Origin: Ramlibacter monticola
GTDB taxonomy: Bacteria > Pseudomonadota > Gammaproteobacteria > Burkholderiales > Burkholderiaceae_C
NCBI RefSeq assembly: GCF_016722785.1
Contig: NZ_JAEQNE010000005.1
Location: 360,375-424,374, forward strand
Length of the DNA stretch: 64,000 nt
Direction: 5' to 3'
In this document: positions 8,807-18,671 of the stretch, piece by piece
Layout of the letters: every line of letters begins with the position of its first letter
Numbering within the stretch: the first letter of the stretch is position 1
Notes under the pieces: model-generated
The model's input: only the letters and a program-made list of their open reading frames with translations
Told to the model about the DNA's origin: nothing
The model's database searches: none
Translations under genes and position numbers: made by a program

Positions 8807-9979
8807 TCAGAAGCTGTGGCGGATGCCCAGGTCGAAGCCGGTCGAGTTGTTGTTGACGACAGCTTGGGCGCCGTTCAGGGCGAAGGCCGAGCCGCCCTCG
8901 TTCTTCACGCGGGCCACGGTCGTGTAGAGCGCGGTGCGCTTGGACAGGTTGTGCACGTAACCCAGGGCGAGCTGCTGGGCCTTCGGCTCGGCACCGCTGG
9001 CCAACTCGATCTTGTACTCCGAGAAGGCGGCGCGGATCTCGCCGGCGCCCACCGGCACCAGGGCACCGAGCAGCCAGCCCTTGCCGTCGGTGTCGCCGTT
9101 GAATGCGCTGTTGCCGCGCTTGTCGGCGGTGTAGTGGCCCATCACCTTGGCCATGCCGAAGTCCCACTGGCCGCCGATGTTCCAGGTCGTGAAGTCACCC
9201 GTCGGGCCGCCGAACACACCGTTCACGGCCGTCACGTCGTACTTGGTCTTCGCCCAGGCAGCAGCCACGTTGAACGGACCGGCGCCGTAGCCGACGCGAA
9301 CGCCACCGCCGGTGCCGTCGTTCTTGCTGGAGACTCCGCTGACGTTGGCGTTCCTGAGGTTCTCACCCATCCAGTAGTTGATCTGGCCGTAGATGCCGCC
9401 CAGGTTGGCCGGCAGGAAGTAGCCGATGTCGTTGGAAGCGCGGACGATCACGCCACGGGTGCCCACCGGCACCAGCGCGTTGGCGGCAACGCCCAGGCCG
9501 CCGGCCGGAGCGACCAGGGTCAGGGTCGTGCCCGTGCCATTCGTGCCGAACGGATCGAAGATGGTCAGGTTCCAGAAGGTCGGGGTGTAGTCGCGACCCA
9601 TGCGAATTTCGCCCCAGTTGCCGGACAGGCTGACCGTCGAACGGCGGTTGAACACCAGACCGGCGCCGTCGTTGGGGGCCTGCAGGCCGTTCTGGTTGCC
9701 CACCGGGATGCGCTGGCCAGCGGTGCCGTCGTCGTTGCCCAGGGAGCCTTCCAGCCAGAAGGAAGCGGCCAGTCCGCCACCGAGGTCTTCCGTGCCACGG
9801 AAGCCGATGCGCGAACTGTTGTAGCCGGAGTTGGTCAGTTGCGTCTTGCTGGCAGCGCCGTCGCTGCCCTTGCCGTAGGCGATCGTCGCGTCGACGATGC
9901 CGAACAGGGTGACCGAGGACTGTGCGGAGGCCGCACCTGCGGCAGCCATCACGGCCAGCGCAATCAGTGACTTTTTCAT
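8807..9979 (-). CDS. Outer-membrane porin, tandem copy 3
   Basis: A 390-residue porin of the same family and the first of the three in transcription order. The start at 9979 is aligned with the other copies; the open frame further upstream is non-coding leader. Signal peptide, mature start QSSVTLFGIVDA and C-terminal HSF are conserved. It is the most divergent copy: the loop after WMGEN reads LRNANVSGVSSKNDGTGG instead of VQNNAANEKDG.GWGG, and there are further changes around GVFGGPTGDF and NSAFNGDTD. Divergence concentrated in loops, with near-identical barrel strands, suggests either selection on exposed loops or gene conversion across the strands. Confidence 0.95.
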   Translation of the reverse strand: MKKSLIALAVMAAAGAASAQSSVTLFGIVDATIAYGKGSDGAASKTQLTNSGYNSSRIGFRGTEDLGGGLAASFWLEGSLGNDDGTAGQRIPVGNQNGLQAPNDGAGLVFNRRSTVSLSGNWGEIRMGRDYTPTFWNLTIFDPFGTNGTGTTLTLVAPAGGLGVAANALVPVGTRGVIVRASNDIGYFLPANLGGIYGQINYWMGENLRNANVSGVSSKNDGTGGGVRVGYGAGPFNVAAAWAKTKYDVTAVNGVFGGPTGDFTTWNIGGQWDFGMAKVMGHYTADKRGNSAFNGDTDGKGWLLGALVPVGAGEIRAAFSEYKIELASGAEPKAQQLALGYVHNLSKRTALYTTVARVKNEGGSAFALNGAQAVVNNNSTGFDLGIRHSF

Positions 9980-10062
9980 GCAAGTTTCTCCAAGGTTAAG
10001 AAAGGGCTGCGTTACGCATGAAGCACGCTCCCAGGCACGTCGCGCACTCCACCGGTCCCCTC

Positions 10063-10212
10063 CTCTTGGGACTTTTTTTGCCATTCCACCAGAGCGCTTT
10101 TTGCACCGCAAAGCAATTTGCGGCACAAGCCACGTTCCGTTGCAGACTGGCAACGCGACCGGTTCGGTCGAGTGGGATCGGCGCAACGAATTTGTCGTTT
10201 CGCCGCACTTCG
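10063..10212 (-). repeat. Duplicated upstream region of porin gene 3
   Basis: The counterpart of 8465-8614 in the 307-base gap between porin 3 and coq7. Apart from this block and the putative promoter inside it, the gap holds the ribosome site of porin 3 on the minus strand and the leader of coq7 on the plus strand. I see no gene in it. Confidence 0.6.
10083..10111 (-). promoter_or_regulatory. Putative promoter of porin gene 3
   Basis: On the minus strand TTGCGG and TGGAAT are 17 bases apart with AAAAAGCGCTCT between them. The same spacing and core occur at porin 2 and, less well, at porin 1. Confidence 0.4.
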
Positions 10213-10286
10213 GAGCGGGTCCGCCGGGGCATTTCCATGGGTGCAAAGGCCTCGCCACGAGGCCGGTGGCCGCCTAAACTCCAGCC

Positions 10287-10907
10287 ATGATCGATCGCAT
10301 CCTCGGCGCCGCCGACCAGGCGCTGCGCACCCTCTTTGCCACGCCGCGCAGCACGCGGCCGTGCCCCGTCGTGCCCGCAGAAGCCACCCACCTCGGCGCC
10401 CAGGAAAAGCAGCACGCGGCCGCCCTGATGCGCGTGAACCACGTCGGCGAGATCTGCGCCCAGGCGCTCTACACCGCGCAGGCGCTGGCCACGCGCAACG
10501 AGGGGCTGCGCGTGCAACTGGAACAGGCCGCCCGGGAGGAGACGGACCATCTGGCATGGACGAAAGCGCGCCTCGACGAACTCGGCGCGCGCCCGTCGGT
10601 CCTCAACCCCTTCTGGTACGCGGGCGCCTTCACGTTCGGGCTCGTCGCCGCGCGCATGGGCGACCCGGTGAGCCTGGGGTTCGTGGTCGAGACGGAAAGG
10701 CAGGTCGAGGCGCACCTGCAGGGCCACCTCGATCGACTGCCCGCGGCCGACCACGCCTCGCGCGCCATCGTGGCGCAGATGAAGGACGACGAGGCCGCCC
10801 ATGCGAACCTCGCGCTGCACGCCGGCGGCGTGGAACTGCCGGCGCCGGTGAAGATGGCCATGCGGGCGGCGGCGCGCGTCATGACCACCACCGCGCACTA
10901 CATCTAG
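10287..10907 (+). CDS. coq7: Demethoxyubiquinone hydroxylase Coq7
   Basis: A 206-residue di-iron hydroxylase of ubiquinone biosynthesis, which hydroxylates the methoxy-methyl-benzoquinol intermediate at the inner membrane. The N-terminus [17 protein letters not shown] and the phrase [21 protein letters not shown] about residue 48 are typical of the bacterial protein. Iron ligands of the ferritin-like bundle are visible: Glu in [13 protein letters not shown] about residue 84, Glu in VETERQVE about residue 136, and MKDDEAAHA about residue 167. Length is normal. It is monocistronic and convergent with the OsmC gene; the two stops share the four bases CTAG at 10904-10907. Confidence 0.95.
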   Translation: MIDRILGAADQALRTLFATPRSTRPCPVVPAEATHLGAQEKQHAAALMRVNHVGEICAQALYTAQALATRNEGLRVQLEQAAREETDHLAWTKARLDELGARPSVLNPFWYAGAFTFGLVAARMGDPVSLGFVVETERQVEAHLQGHLDRLPAADHASRAIVAQMKDDEAAHANLALHAGGVELPAPVKMAMRAAARVMTTTAHYI

Positions 10908-11371
10908 CCCGCGGCGCCCTCCCCGTCTTCGAGGAGGTCGAAGCTGGTCGTCATTTCCGCCGTCTTCGCGAGCATCGCGCTCGCGGAGCAGTACTTCTCG
11001 TGGCTCATCGCGATCGCCCGCTCCACGGCGGCGGCAGGCAGCTTGCGCCCGCGCACGGTGAAGTGCATGTGGATCTTCGTGAACACCTTCGGGTCGGTGG
11101 CGGCGCGCTCCGCGCTCAGCTTCACCGAGCAGCCGCGCACGTCGTGGCGTCCGCGCTTGAGGATCAAGACCACGTCGTAGGCGGTGCAGCCGCCGGTGCC
11201 GGCAAGCACCGTCTCCATCGGCCGCGGAGCGAGGTTGAGCCCGCCGTTCTCCGGCCGCGCCTCGTCCGGCGCGCCGTCCATCACCAGCACGTGGCCGGTG
11301 CCGGTCTCGGCCAGAAAACCCATCCCCGAACGTGCGCCGGCGGCCCCGGTCCACGTCACTGTGCATTCCAT
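10904..11371 (-). CDS. OsmC/Ohr family peroxiredoxin-like protein
   Basis: A 155-residue protein of the OsmC family, YhfA-like branch. The start at 11371 is supported by an AAGGAA ribosome site 7 bases upstream; the longer frame adds an unlikely arginine/proline-rich leader. Both family cysteines are present: one in GGCTAYDVV about residue 60 and one in [11 protein letters not shown] about residue 126, in the expected helix contexts. The family reduces organic hydroperoxides, but many YhfA-like members have no tested substrate. It is convergent with coq7 with overlapping stop codons and divergent from ilvA. Confidence 0.9.
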   Translation of the reverse strand: MECTVTWTGAAGARSGMGFLAETGTGHVLVMDGAPDEARPENGGLNLAPRPMETVLAGTGGCTAYDVVLILKRGRHDVRGCSVKLSAERAATDPKVFTKIHMHFTVRGRKLPAAAVERAIAMSHEKYCSASAMLAKTAEMTTSFDLLEDGEGAAG

Positions 11372-11439
11372 CGCTGATTCCTTGCTCTGATGCGGCCCTG
11401 TTGGGCGCAGGCTACGTAGTGGTGCGTAAGGCGGCGTTC

Positions 11440-11470
11440 TTGTGCATTGCAGCAATCAACCCGCTATACT
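11440..11470 (+). promoter_or_regulatory. Candidate promoter of ilvA
   Basis: A good -10 hexamer, TATACT at 11465-11470, lies upstream of ilvA. The -35 is unclear: TTGTGC at 11440 gives a long 19-base spacing. Transcription from here would make a leader of about 170 bases. Confidence 0.4.
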
Positions 11471-11565
11471 GCGTCCAGAGCATAGCGATTCCGCTAAGCA
11501 CCGCCGAACGGGCCCAGCCCGGTGGCGCAACGGTTGTCTCCTCCACCTCCTCCTTTGGTGGATTT

Positions 11566-11598
11566 AGCCCCCGGATCGCAAGGTCCAGGGGCTTTTTT
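11566..11598 (+). terminator. Terminator-like hairpin in the ilvA leader, possible attenuator
   Basis: AGCCCC and GGGGCT arms, extended by GGA/TCC pairing, are followed directly by six T. The hairpin lies between the candidate promoter and the ilvA start, so it would stop transcripts before ilvA unless read through. A second small hairpin (CCACC / GGTGG, 11542-11560) precedes it. There is no upstream plus-strand gene for it to terminate, which favours an attenuator. Confidence 0.55.
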
Positions 11599-11647
11599 CT
11601 GTTCCTTGTGCGGTGGCTCGGCCGTGGGCCGCCTATCATTCGCCGCC

Positions 11648-13219
<1,572 letters not shown>

Positions 13220-13228
13220 CATCGGTGG

Positions 13229-13978
13229 ATGCGCGGCCTGCGTGGCACCCTGAACGACTTCGTGCGCCAGTTCGCGCTGGCGCTGCAGCGCGCCACCCGG
13301 TTGCAGGCCGCCTCGGCCCCCGCCGGCCCGGAGGACGACCCCATGCGCACCAGCGCGCGCCACCTCCCCGGGGCCGGCGCGGTGGTGGGCCTGCTGTCGG
13401 CCTTCGTCTTCGCGGTGGTGGCCCTGCTGCTGCAGGCCAATCCCGCCGGGCCCGCGGTCGCCGCGCTGGCGAGCCTCCTGGCCGTGCTGGTGCTCACCGG
13501 GGCCGCCCAGGAGAGCGAGGTGTTCCGGCTGGCCGAACGAATGGCGCAAGGCGCCGCGGAAGGCGGCGGCACCGGCCTGGGCACGATCGCTCTGGTCCTG
13601 CTGCTGGCCGGGCGCATCGTCACCGTCGCCGCGATCGGCGAGATGTCCGAGCCGGGCGTGCTGGCCGCGCTGCTGGCGGCGCCGGTGATATCCCGCTTCG
13701 CGCCGCTGCTGGCGTCGCACTGGGCCGCGCCCGAGGGCGGCGAGGGCGCCGCCACCGTCCGCGTCGCGGCCCTGTGGTGCCTGGTGCCGCTGGCGCTCAT
13801 GCTGCTGGCGAACGGCGTGGCCTTCCTGCTCGTGGCGCTGTTCGGGGCCGCCGTGGCCTGGATCGCGCTGCTGCGCTTCTTCCGCCAGCGGCCGGCCAGC
13901 TTCGACGAGGAGCGCGCGGCCGGCCTGCAGCAGGCGTGCGAACTGGGCTTCTACCTGGGCGCGGCGCTGGGGGCCTGA
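13229..13978 (+). CDS. CobS-like membrane protein with degenerate active site
   Basis: A 249-residue protein with about six hydrophobic segments. Its order of motifs follows adenosylcobinamide-GDP ribazoletransferase (CobS): FALALQRATRLQ for the usual LALQFxTRIP, SARHLPGAGAVVGLL for SARYFPLVG, then LLAVLVLTGAAQESEVFRLAERM where active enzymes carry LTGAxHEDGLADxxDG, then GTIALVLLLAGR and APVISRFAPLL. The conserved acidic HEDGLAD motif is therefore lost (QESEVFR). It begins 10 bases after the ilvA stop, so it is likely co-transcribed with ilvA; its 3' end overlaps the tail of gspC by 28 bases on the other strand. I read it as a CobS relative that probably no longer makes cobalamin phosphate. 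Its current role is unknown. Confidence 0.6.
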   Translation: MRGLRGTLNDFVRQFALALQRATRLQAASAPAGPEDDPMRTSARHLPGAGAVVGLLSAFVFAVVALLLQANPAGPAVAALASLLAVLVLTGAAQESEVFRLAERMAQGAAEGGGTGLGTIALVLLLAGRIVTVAAIGEMSEPGVLAALLAAPVISRFAPLLASHWAAPEGGEGAATVRVAALWCLVPLALMLLANGVAFLLVALFGAAVAWIALLRFFRQRPASFDEERAAGLQQACELGFYLGAALGA

Positions 13979-14538
13979 ACCGGGTCGGCGATGGGCTGGG
14001 GCGGCACGGGGTTGGCCATCTGCGGCGGCGCCACGGGCGGCATCACGGGCTGTGGCGCGACCATGGGCGCAGGCCGGCTCGAGGTGTCGAGGCGCTGCAC
14101 CGGCAGTTCCAGCGTCAGCACCGGCCGGCCATCGCTGGAGGCGATCACCGCCTGCCGGCCGTGCACGGACTGCAGCACGAGCCCTTCCTCCAGCAGGCTG
14201 CCCACCCGGTAGGAGCGGGGCGGCTTGCCGTCGACGGCAATGACCGCACCCCCGCCGCCCGAAGACTCTCCGGCGGCCACCCCCAGGAGCTGGAAGCGGC
14301 TGGCCAGTGCGGGAGGCGGCGGCGCCGCGGCCACCGCCGCGGGGGAGCTGCCCAGCAGGCGGCCCAGGGCGACGGCGTCGACCGGACCGACCTGCCGCGG
14401 CGCGGCCACCGGCGCGTTCACCGGACGGCTGGTGGCCGTCAGCTTCAGCCCCCAGTAGGCCACGCTGCCCGCGGCGAGCGCCCACAACGCGAAGGTCGCG
14501 CCACGCACGATCCAGGGGGTGGAAGCCGACGTCAGCAT
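13951..14538 (-). CDS. gspC: Type II secretion system protein GspC, short form
   Basis: A 195-residue inner-membrane protein, divergent from the gspG-E operon with only 22 bases between the starts. One transmembrane helix (about residues 10-30, VRGATFALWALAAGSVAYWGLKL) is followed by a proline/alanine-rich linker and the homology region that binds GspD (about 70-140, FQLLGVAAGES through AVIAVDGKPPRSYRVGSLLEEGLVLQSV). The chain ends in a proline-rich tail. The C-terminal PDZ or coiled-coil part found in longer GspC proteins is missing. GspC links the inner-membrane platform to the secretin. Its last 28 bases overlap the CobS-like gene on the opposite strand. Confidence 0.8.
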   Translation of the reverse strand: MLTSASTPWIVRGATFALWALAAGSVAYWGLKLTATSRPVNAPVAAPRQVGPVDAVALGRLLGSSPAAVAAAPPPPALASRFQLLGVAAGESSGGGGAVIAVDGKPPRSYRVGSLLEEGLVLQSVHGRQAVIASSDGRPVLTLELPVQRLDTSSRPAPMVAPQPVMPPVAPPQMANPVPPQPIADPVQAPSAAPR

Positions 14539-14560
14539 GGTCCCGATTATCATTGATGCG

Positions 14561-15001
14561 ATGACGTCCAATCCCGTCCCGCAAAGAGGCGCCCTCGCGC
14601 GCGGCTTCACCCTGATCGAGCTGATGGTGGTGCTGGTCATCATCGGCGTGCTGGCCGCCCTGATCGTGCCCAACGTGCTGGATCGCGCGGACGACGCGCG
14701 CGTCACCGCGGCGCGCACCGACGTGAACAACCTGATGCAGGCGCTGAAGCTCTACAAGCTGGACAACCAGCGCTACCCCACCGGCGAGCAGGGCCTGCAG
14801 TCGCTGATCGCCAAGCCCACCAGCGGCCCGGTCCCGCCGAACTGGAAGCCCTACCTCGAGAAGCTCCCCAACGACCCCTGGGGCAAGCCTTACCAGTACC
14901 TCAATCCGGGCGTCAAGGGCGAGATCGACGTGATGTCCTTCGGCGCCGATGGCCAGCCCGGCGGCGAGGGCAAGAATGCCGACGTCGGCTCCTGGCAATA
15001 A
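14561..15001 (+). CDS. gspG: Type II secretion major pseudopilin GspG
   Basis: A 146-residue prepilin. The ATG at 14561 gives a short basic leader ending at the prepilin peptidase site ARG-FTLIELMVVLVIIG, with Glu at position +5. The calcium-binding C-terminal region is intact: RYPTGEQGLQSLI, DPWGKPYQYLNPG and the end SFGADGQPGGEG. It is the main subunit of the periplasmic pseudopilus and is processed by a GspO/PilD peptidase that is not in this window. It is first in the run gspG-H-I-J-K-L-M-N-D-E. Its last 26 bases overlap the start of gspH. Confidence 0.95.
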   Translation: MTSNPVPQRGALARGFTLIELMVVLVIIGVLAALIVPNVLDRADDARVTAARTDVNNLMQALKLYKLDNQRYPTGEQGLQSLIAKPTSGPVPPNWKPYLEKLPNDPWGKPYQYLNPGVKGEIDVMSFGADGQPGGEGKNADVGSWQ

Positions 15002-15452
15002 GGCCCGCGAGCGCGCCCGCCGCACGCGCCGGCCCGTGGCCGGCTTCACCCTGCTGGAACTGCTGGTGGTACTCGCGATCATCGCGTTTGCCTCGGCCGG
15101 TGTCGCCTTCGCGCTGCGCGACTCCGCCGGTGACCCGCTGGAGCGCGAGGCGCAGCGGCTCGCCGCCCTGTTCGATTCGGCCCGTGCCCGTTCGCGCCTG
15201 AGCGGGCTGCCGGTGCGCTGGGTCGCCGTGGACGACGGCTTCCGCTTCGAGGGCCTGCCGGCCAACGCCCTTCCCAACCACTGGCTGTCGCCGGACACCG
15301 TGGTGACCGGCCGCCGCGTGGTGGTGCTGGGCCCGGAGCCGGTGATCGATCCGCAGGCGGTGGTCATCACCAGCGCCATCCATCCCGGGCACAGCGTGCG
15401 CGTGACCACCGACGGCCTGCGGCCCTTCTCCGTCAGCACGGCGCCGCCATGA
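14976..15452 (+). CDS. gspH: Type II secretion minor pseudopilin GspH
   Basis: A 158-residue prepilin with a longish basic leader and the site VAG-FTLLELLVVLAIIAF at about residue 20. The start at 14976 follows a GAGGGC ribosome site inside the end of gspG. The remainder has the low-conservation GspH fold: EREAQRLAALFDSARARSRLSG and RWVAVDDGFRF. It belongs to the pseudopilus and helps build the tip with GspI, J and K. The stop overlaps the gspI start (ATGA). Confidence 0.9.
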   Translation: MPTSAPGNKARERARRTRRPVAGFTLLELLVVLAIIAFASAGVAFALRDSAGDPLEREAQRLAALFDSARARSRLSGLPVRWVAVDDGFRFEGLPANALPNHWLSPDTVVTGRRVVVLGPEPVIDPQAVVITSAIHPGHSVRVTTDGLRPFSVSTAPP

Positions 15453-15802
15453 AGCACGCACGCGGATTCACGCTGATAGAGGTGCTGGTGGCGCTGGCGA
15501 TCGTGGCGATCGCGCTGGTCGCCGGCCTGCAGGCGAGCGCGGCGCTCACCAACAACGCGCAGCGCCAGTCCGACGCGCTGCTGGCGCACATCTGCGCCGA
15601 GAACGAGCTGGTCCGCCTGCGCCTGGCGCACCAGTTCCCGCCCGTGGGCGACAGCCAGCAGGATTGCGAGCAGGGCGGGCAGCTGTTCCAGGTGCGGGTG
15701 CGGGTCTCGCCCACGCCGAACCCGAGCTTCCGCCGGGTGGACGCGCAGGTCACCGACACGCGCTCGCCCATCCTGCGCCTGTCGACCGTCATGGGGCGGT
15801 AA
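15449..15802 (+). CDS. gspI: Type II secretion minor pseudopilin GspI
   Basis: A 117-residue prepilin starting MKHARG-FTLIEVLVALAIVAIALVAGLQA, with the peptidase site right after a six-residue leader. The C-terminal half (ENELVRLRLAHQFPPVGDS, FRRVDAQV) fits GspI, the organiser of the trimeric tip complex with GspJ and GspK. Length is normal. It overlaps gspH by 4 bases and gspJ by 1 base, so translation is coupled. Confidence 0.93.
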   Translation: MKHARGFTLIEVLVALAIVAIALVAGLQASAALTNNAQRQSDALLAHICAENELVRLRLAHQFPPVGDSQQDCEQGGQLFQVRVRVSPTPNPSFRRVDAQVTDTRSPILRLSTVMGR

Positions 15803-16470
15803 TGATGCGGCGGAATCGAGGCTTCACCCTGATCGAACTGCTGGTGGCGCTGTTCGCGCTGGCCATCCTCGCGGGCCTCAGCTGGCGCGGCCTCGACGGC
15901 ATGATCCGCGCGCGCGCGATCACCGAGGCGCGGGCCGACGAGGTGCTCGCCCTGCAGACCGGGCTGGCGCAGTGGACGGCGGACCTGGAGGCGATCGAGG
16001 AGTTTCCGCCGGCCAGCGGGCTGGAATGGAACGGGCGCGTGCTGCGCCTCACCCGTCACGGCAGCCTGGCGCCGGGCGACGGCGTGCGCGTGGTGGGCTG
16101 GGCCCGCCGCGAGGGCCGCTGGCTGCGCTGGCAGTCGCCGCCGGTGTTCACCCGCGGCGACCTCGAGGCCGCCTGGCTGCAGGCCGACCTGTGGTCCCAG
16201 ACCCCCAGCGACGCGATGCGGCAACAGGAAATCATGATCGCGCCGCTGGAGGACTGGCAGATCTTCTTCTACCGCGGCAACACCTGGTCCAACCCGCTGT
16301 CCAGCGCCGGGGCGGTGCAGCCGGCCACGGGCGGCTCGCAGTTCACGGGCCGGGGCGCCACCGGCAGCGCCAGCACCCTGCCGGACGGCGTGCGGCTGGT
16401 GCTGCAGCTGCCCGCCGGCGGCGCCATCGGCGGCCGCCTGCTGCGCGACTGGGTCCGTCCGATCCTATGA
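15802..16470 (+). CDS. gspJ: Type II secretion minor pseudopilin GspJ
   Basis: A 222-residue prepilin. The ATG at 15802 overlaps the TAA of gspI by one base; a second ATG follows immediately. The leader MMRRNRG is cleaved before FTLIELLVALFALAILAGLSW. Features shared with GspJ include GLDGMIRAR, WTADLEAIEE and the late WVRPIL ending. A serine/glycine/threonine-rich stretch about residues 170-200 is a probable surface loop. It is a tip subunit with GspI and GspK. Confidence 0.92.
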   Translation: MMRRNRGFTLIELLVALFALAILAGLSWRGLDGMIRARAITEARADEVLALQTGLAQWTADLEAIEEFPPASGLEWNGRVLRLTRHGSLAPGDGVRVVGWARREGRWLRWQSPPVFTRGDLEAAWLQADLWSQTPSDAMRQQEIMIAPLEDWQIFFYRGNTWSNPLSSAGAVQPATGGSQFTGRGATGSASTLPDGVRLVLQLPAGGAIGGRLLRDWVRPIL

Positions 16471-17429
16471 AGCGGCGCGAACGCGGCGCCGCCCTGCTCG
16501 CGGCCATGCTCACCGTCACCCTGGTGGCCACCCTCGCCGCCGGGGCGCTGTGGCACCAGTGGCGCAGCGTGGAGATCGAGAGCGCGGACCGCCAGCGGAT
16601 CCAGTCGGCCTGGATCCTCACCGGGGCGCTCGACTGGGCGCGGCTGATCCTGCGCGAGGACTCCGGCAGCCCCGACCACCTCGCCGAACCCTGGGCGGTA
16701 CCGTTGCAGGAAGCGCGCCTGGCCACCTTCCTCGCCGCCGACCCGAGCAACAACGCCATGACGGAGACCAGCGACGCCGACCAGGTGTTCCTCTCCGGCG
16801 ACATCGTCGACCTGCAGGGCCGGCTGAACCTGACCAGCCTGGTCGTCGCCGGGGCGACCCAGGCCAAGCCGCTGGCCGCCTTCGGCCGCCTGTTCGACGT
16901 GCTCGGGCTGCCCGCGGCACAGCTCACGACGATGGCGGCGAACCTGCGCTTCGCCTCCGACATCAGCATCGAGAACCGCAATGCGGCCCAGGCCCCGCTG
17001 CTGCCGCAGCGCGTCGAGCAACTCGTCTGGCTCGGCCTGCCGGCCGACACGGTCGCGGCCCTGGGCCCCTATGTCACCATCCTGCCGCAAGCCAGCCCGG
17101 TCAACCTGAACACCGCCCCGGCCGAAGTGCTGTACGCGGTGATCGGCAACATCGGCCTGGCCGACGCCCAGCGGCTGGTGGCCGAACGCGAGCGCAAGCA
17201 CTTCGCCAACGTCAACGACGCCAAGGTGCTGCTGCCGACGGGCGCGGACTTCGACCCCAGCCTGGTCTCGGTCAACACCCTCTGGTTCGAGGTCCACGGG
17301 CGGCTGCGCATCGAGGACGTGGTGATCGAGGAGCGCTCGATGGTGCAGCGCCAGGGACGCCAGGTGCAGGCCGTGCAGCGCGAACGCAGCGCCACCCGGT
17401 CGACTCCCTCGACCGAGATCAAGCGCTAG
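16467..17429 (+). CDS. gspK: Type II secretion minor pseudopilin GspK
   Basis: A 320-residue large pseudopilin. The leader MKRRERG precedes a hydrophobic stretch AALLAAMLTVTLVATLAAGAL that lacks the Glu5 found in the other pseudopilins, as is normal for GspK, the cap of the pseudopilus. The globular part contains FLSGDIVDLQGRLNLTSLV about residue 108, the two-helix region with SPVNLNTAPAEVLYAVIG about residue 210, and NDAKVLLPTGADF. It overlaps gspJ by 4 bases. A 33-base gap separates it from gspL. Confidence 0.93.
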   Translation: MKRRERGAALLAAMLTVTLVATLAAGALWHQWRSVEIESADRQRIQSAWILTGALDWARLILREDSGSPDHLAEPWAVPLQEARLATFLAADPSNNAMTETSDADQVFLSGDIVDLQGRLNLTSLVVAGATQAKPLAAFGRLFDVLGLPAAQLTTMAANLRFASDISIENRNAAQAPLLPQRVEQLVWLGLPADTVAALGPYVTILPQASPVNLNTAPAEVLYAVIGNIGLADAQRLVAERERKHFANVNDAKVLLPTGADFDPSLVSVNTLWFEVHGRLRIEDVVIEERSMVQRQGRQVQAVQRERSATRSTPSTEIKR

Positions 17430-17462
17430 CGGGAATCCGCCACCTACAATGCCCCGCAGCCC

Positions 17463-18671
17463 ATGAGCACGCTCGTCGTTTCCCTGCCCCTCGAGAACGC
17501 GTCGAACGCGACCGAATGGGCCTACGCGGTGACGACCGACGGTCGCGCGCTGTCCGACCATGGCCGCACGCCGGCCGCCCTGCTGCCGCAGCCCCGCGGG
17601 CCGGGTGCCGAAGTGGTGGCGCTGGTGCCGGTGCAGGCGCTGGCCTGGCACCGCGTGGACCTGCCCAAGGGCATCGTGCCCGGTTCGCCGCGCCTGCGCA
17701 CCGCGCTGGAGGGCCTGCTGGAAGAACAGTTGCTGGACGACACCGAGGCGGTGCACTTCGCCCTGCAGCCCGGCGCCCGCGCCGGCGAGCGCGCCTGGGT
17801 CGCGGTGTGCGACCGCGCCTGGCTGCGCAACGCCCTGCAGGTGCTGGATGCCGCCGGCCGCCCCGCCAGCCGGATCGTGCCGGAGTTCGCCCCGGAGGGT
17901 CCCCCGGCGCTGGCGGCGATCGGCGACCCGGAACAGCCCGTGGTCGTCGCCAGCAGCGAAGAGGGCGTTCTCAACCTGCCGCTCGGCCCGACCGCGCTGG
18001 CCCTGCTGCCCGCCCTCGCGGAAGGGGCGCCTCGGCTGGCCGAACCCGCCGTGGCCGGCCTCGCGGAGCAGGTGCTGCAGCAGAAGTTCGCGCTGCAGCA
18101 GGCCCCGCAACGCTGGGTCGATGCCGCGGCCACCCGCTGGGACCTGGCGCAGTTCGAATTCGCCAGCTCGCCGCGCGCGCGCACGCTCAGGAAACTGGCC
18201 ACCGGCTCGGGCGAGGTGCTGCGAGCGGCGTCCTGGCGGCCGGCCCGCTGGGCCGCCGTGGCCCTGGTCCTGGTCCACCTCGCGGGCCTGAACGCCTGGG
18301 CCTGGAAAGAGCGTGCCAGCCTGTCGGCCAAGCACGAAGCCGTGCGGCGCACGCTCACCGACACCTTCCCGCAGGTCAAGGTGGTGGTCGACGCGCCGGT
18401 GCAGATGGAACGCGAGGTGGCGGCGCTGCGCCAGCAGACCGGCGTCGCCTCCGCCCGCGACCTCGACGCGGTGCTCGGCGCGCTGGCCGCCGTCCTGCCG
18501 CCCGGGCGCGTGCCGGCGTCGCTGCAATACAGCGGCAGCGAACTGCGCGCCGGCGGCATGGCGCTCTCGCCCAACGAACTCGAGCAGGTCTCCGCGCAGC
18601 TCAAGGCCCTCGGCTACGGCACCAGCGCCGAAGGCAGCACGCTCGTGGTGGCGGCGGAGGATGCGCGATGA
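17463..18671 (+). CDS. gspL: Type II secretion platform protein GspL
   Basis: A 402-residue protein with a cytoplasmic actin-like N-terminal domain (about 1-255) that recruits the GspE ATPase. It then has a single transmembrane helix (about 259-277, RWAAVALVLVHLAGLNAWAW) and a periplasmic ferredoxin-like C-terminal domain that pairs with GspM. Recognisable phrases are LLPQPRGPGAEVVALVPVQ, the LEGLLEEQLLDD helix near residue 82, and the C-terminal LRAGGMALSPNELEQVSAQL. Sequence conservation is low in this family, but position and topology are decisive. It overlaps gspM by 4 bases. Confidence 0.92.
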   Translation: MSTLVVSLPLENASNATEWAYAVTTDGRALSDHGRTPAALLPQPRGPGAEVVALVPVQALAWHRVDLPKGIVPGSPRLRTALEGLLEEQLLDDTEAVHFALQPGARAGERAWVAVCDRAWLRNALQVLDAAGRPASRIVPEFAPEGPPALAAIGDPEQPVVVASSEEGVLNLPLGPTALALLPALAEGAPRLAEPAVAGLAEQVLQQKFALQQAPQRWVDAAATRWDLAQFEFASSPRARTLRKLATGSGEVLRAASWRPARWAAVALVLVHLAGLNAWAWKERASLSAKHEAVRRTLTDTFPQVKVVVDAPVQMEREVAALRQQTGVASARDLDAVLGALAAVLPPGRVPASLQYSGSELRAGGMALSPNELEQVSAQLKALGYGTSAEGSTLVVAAEDAR

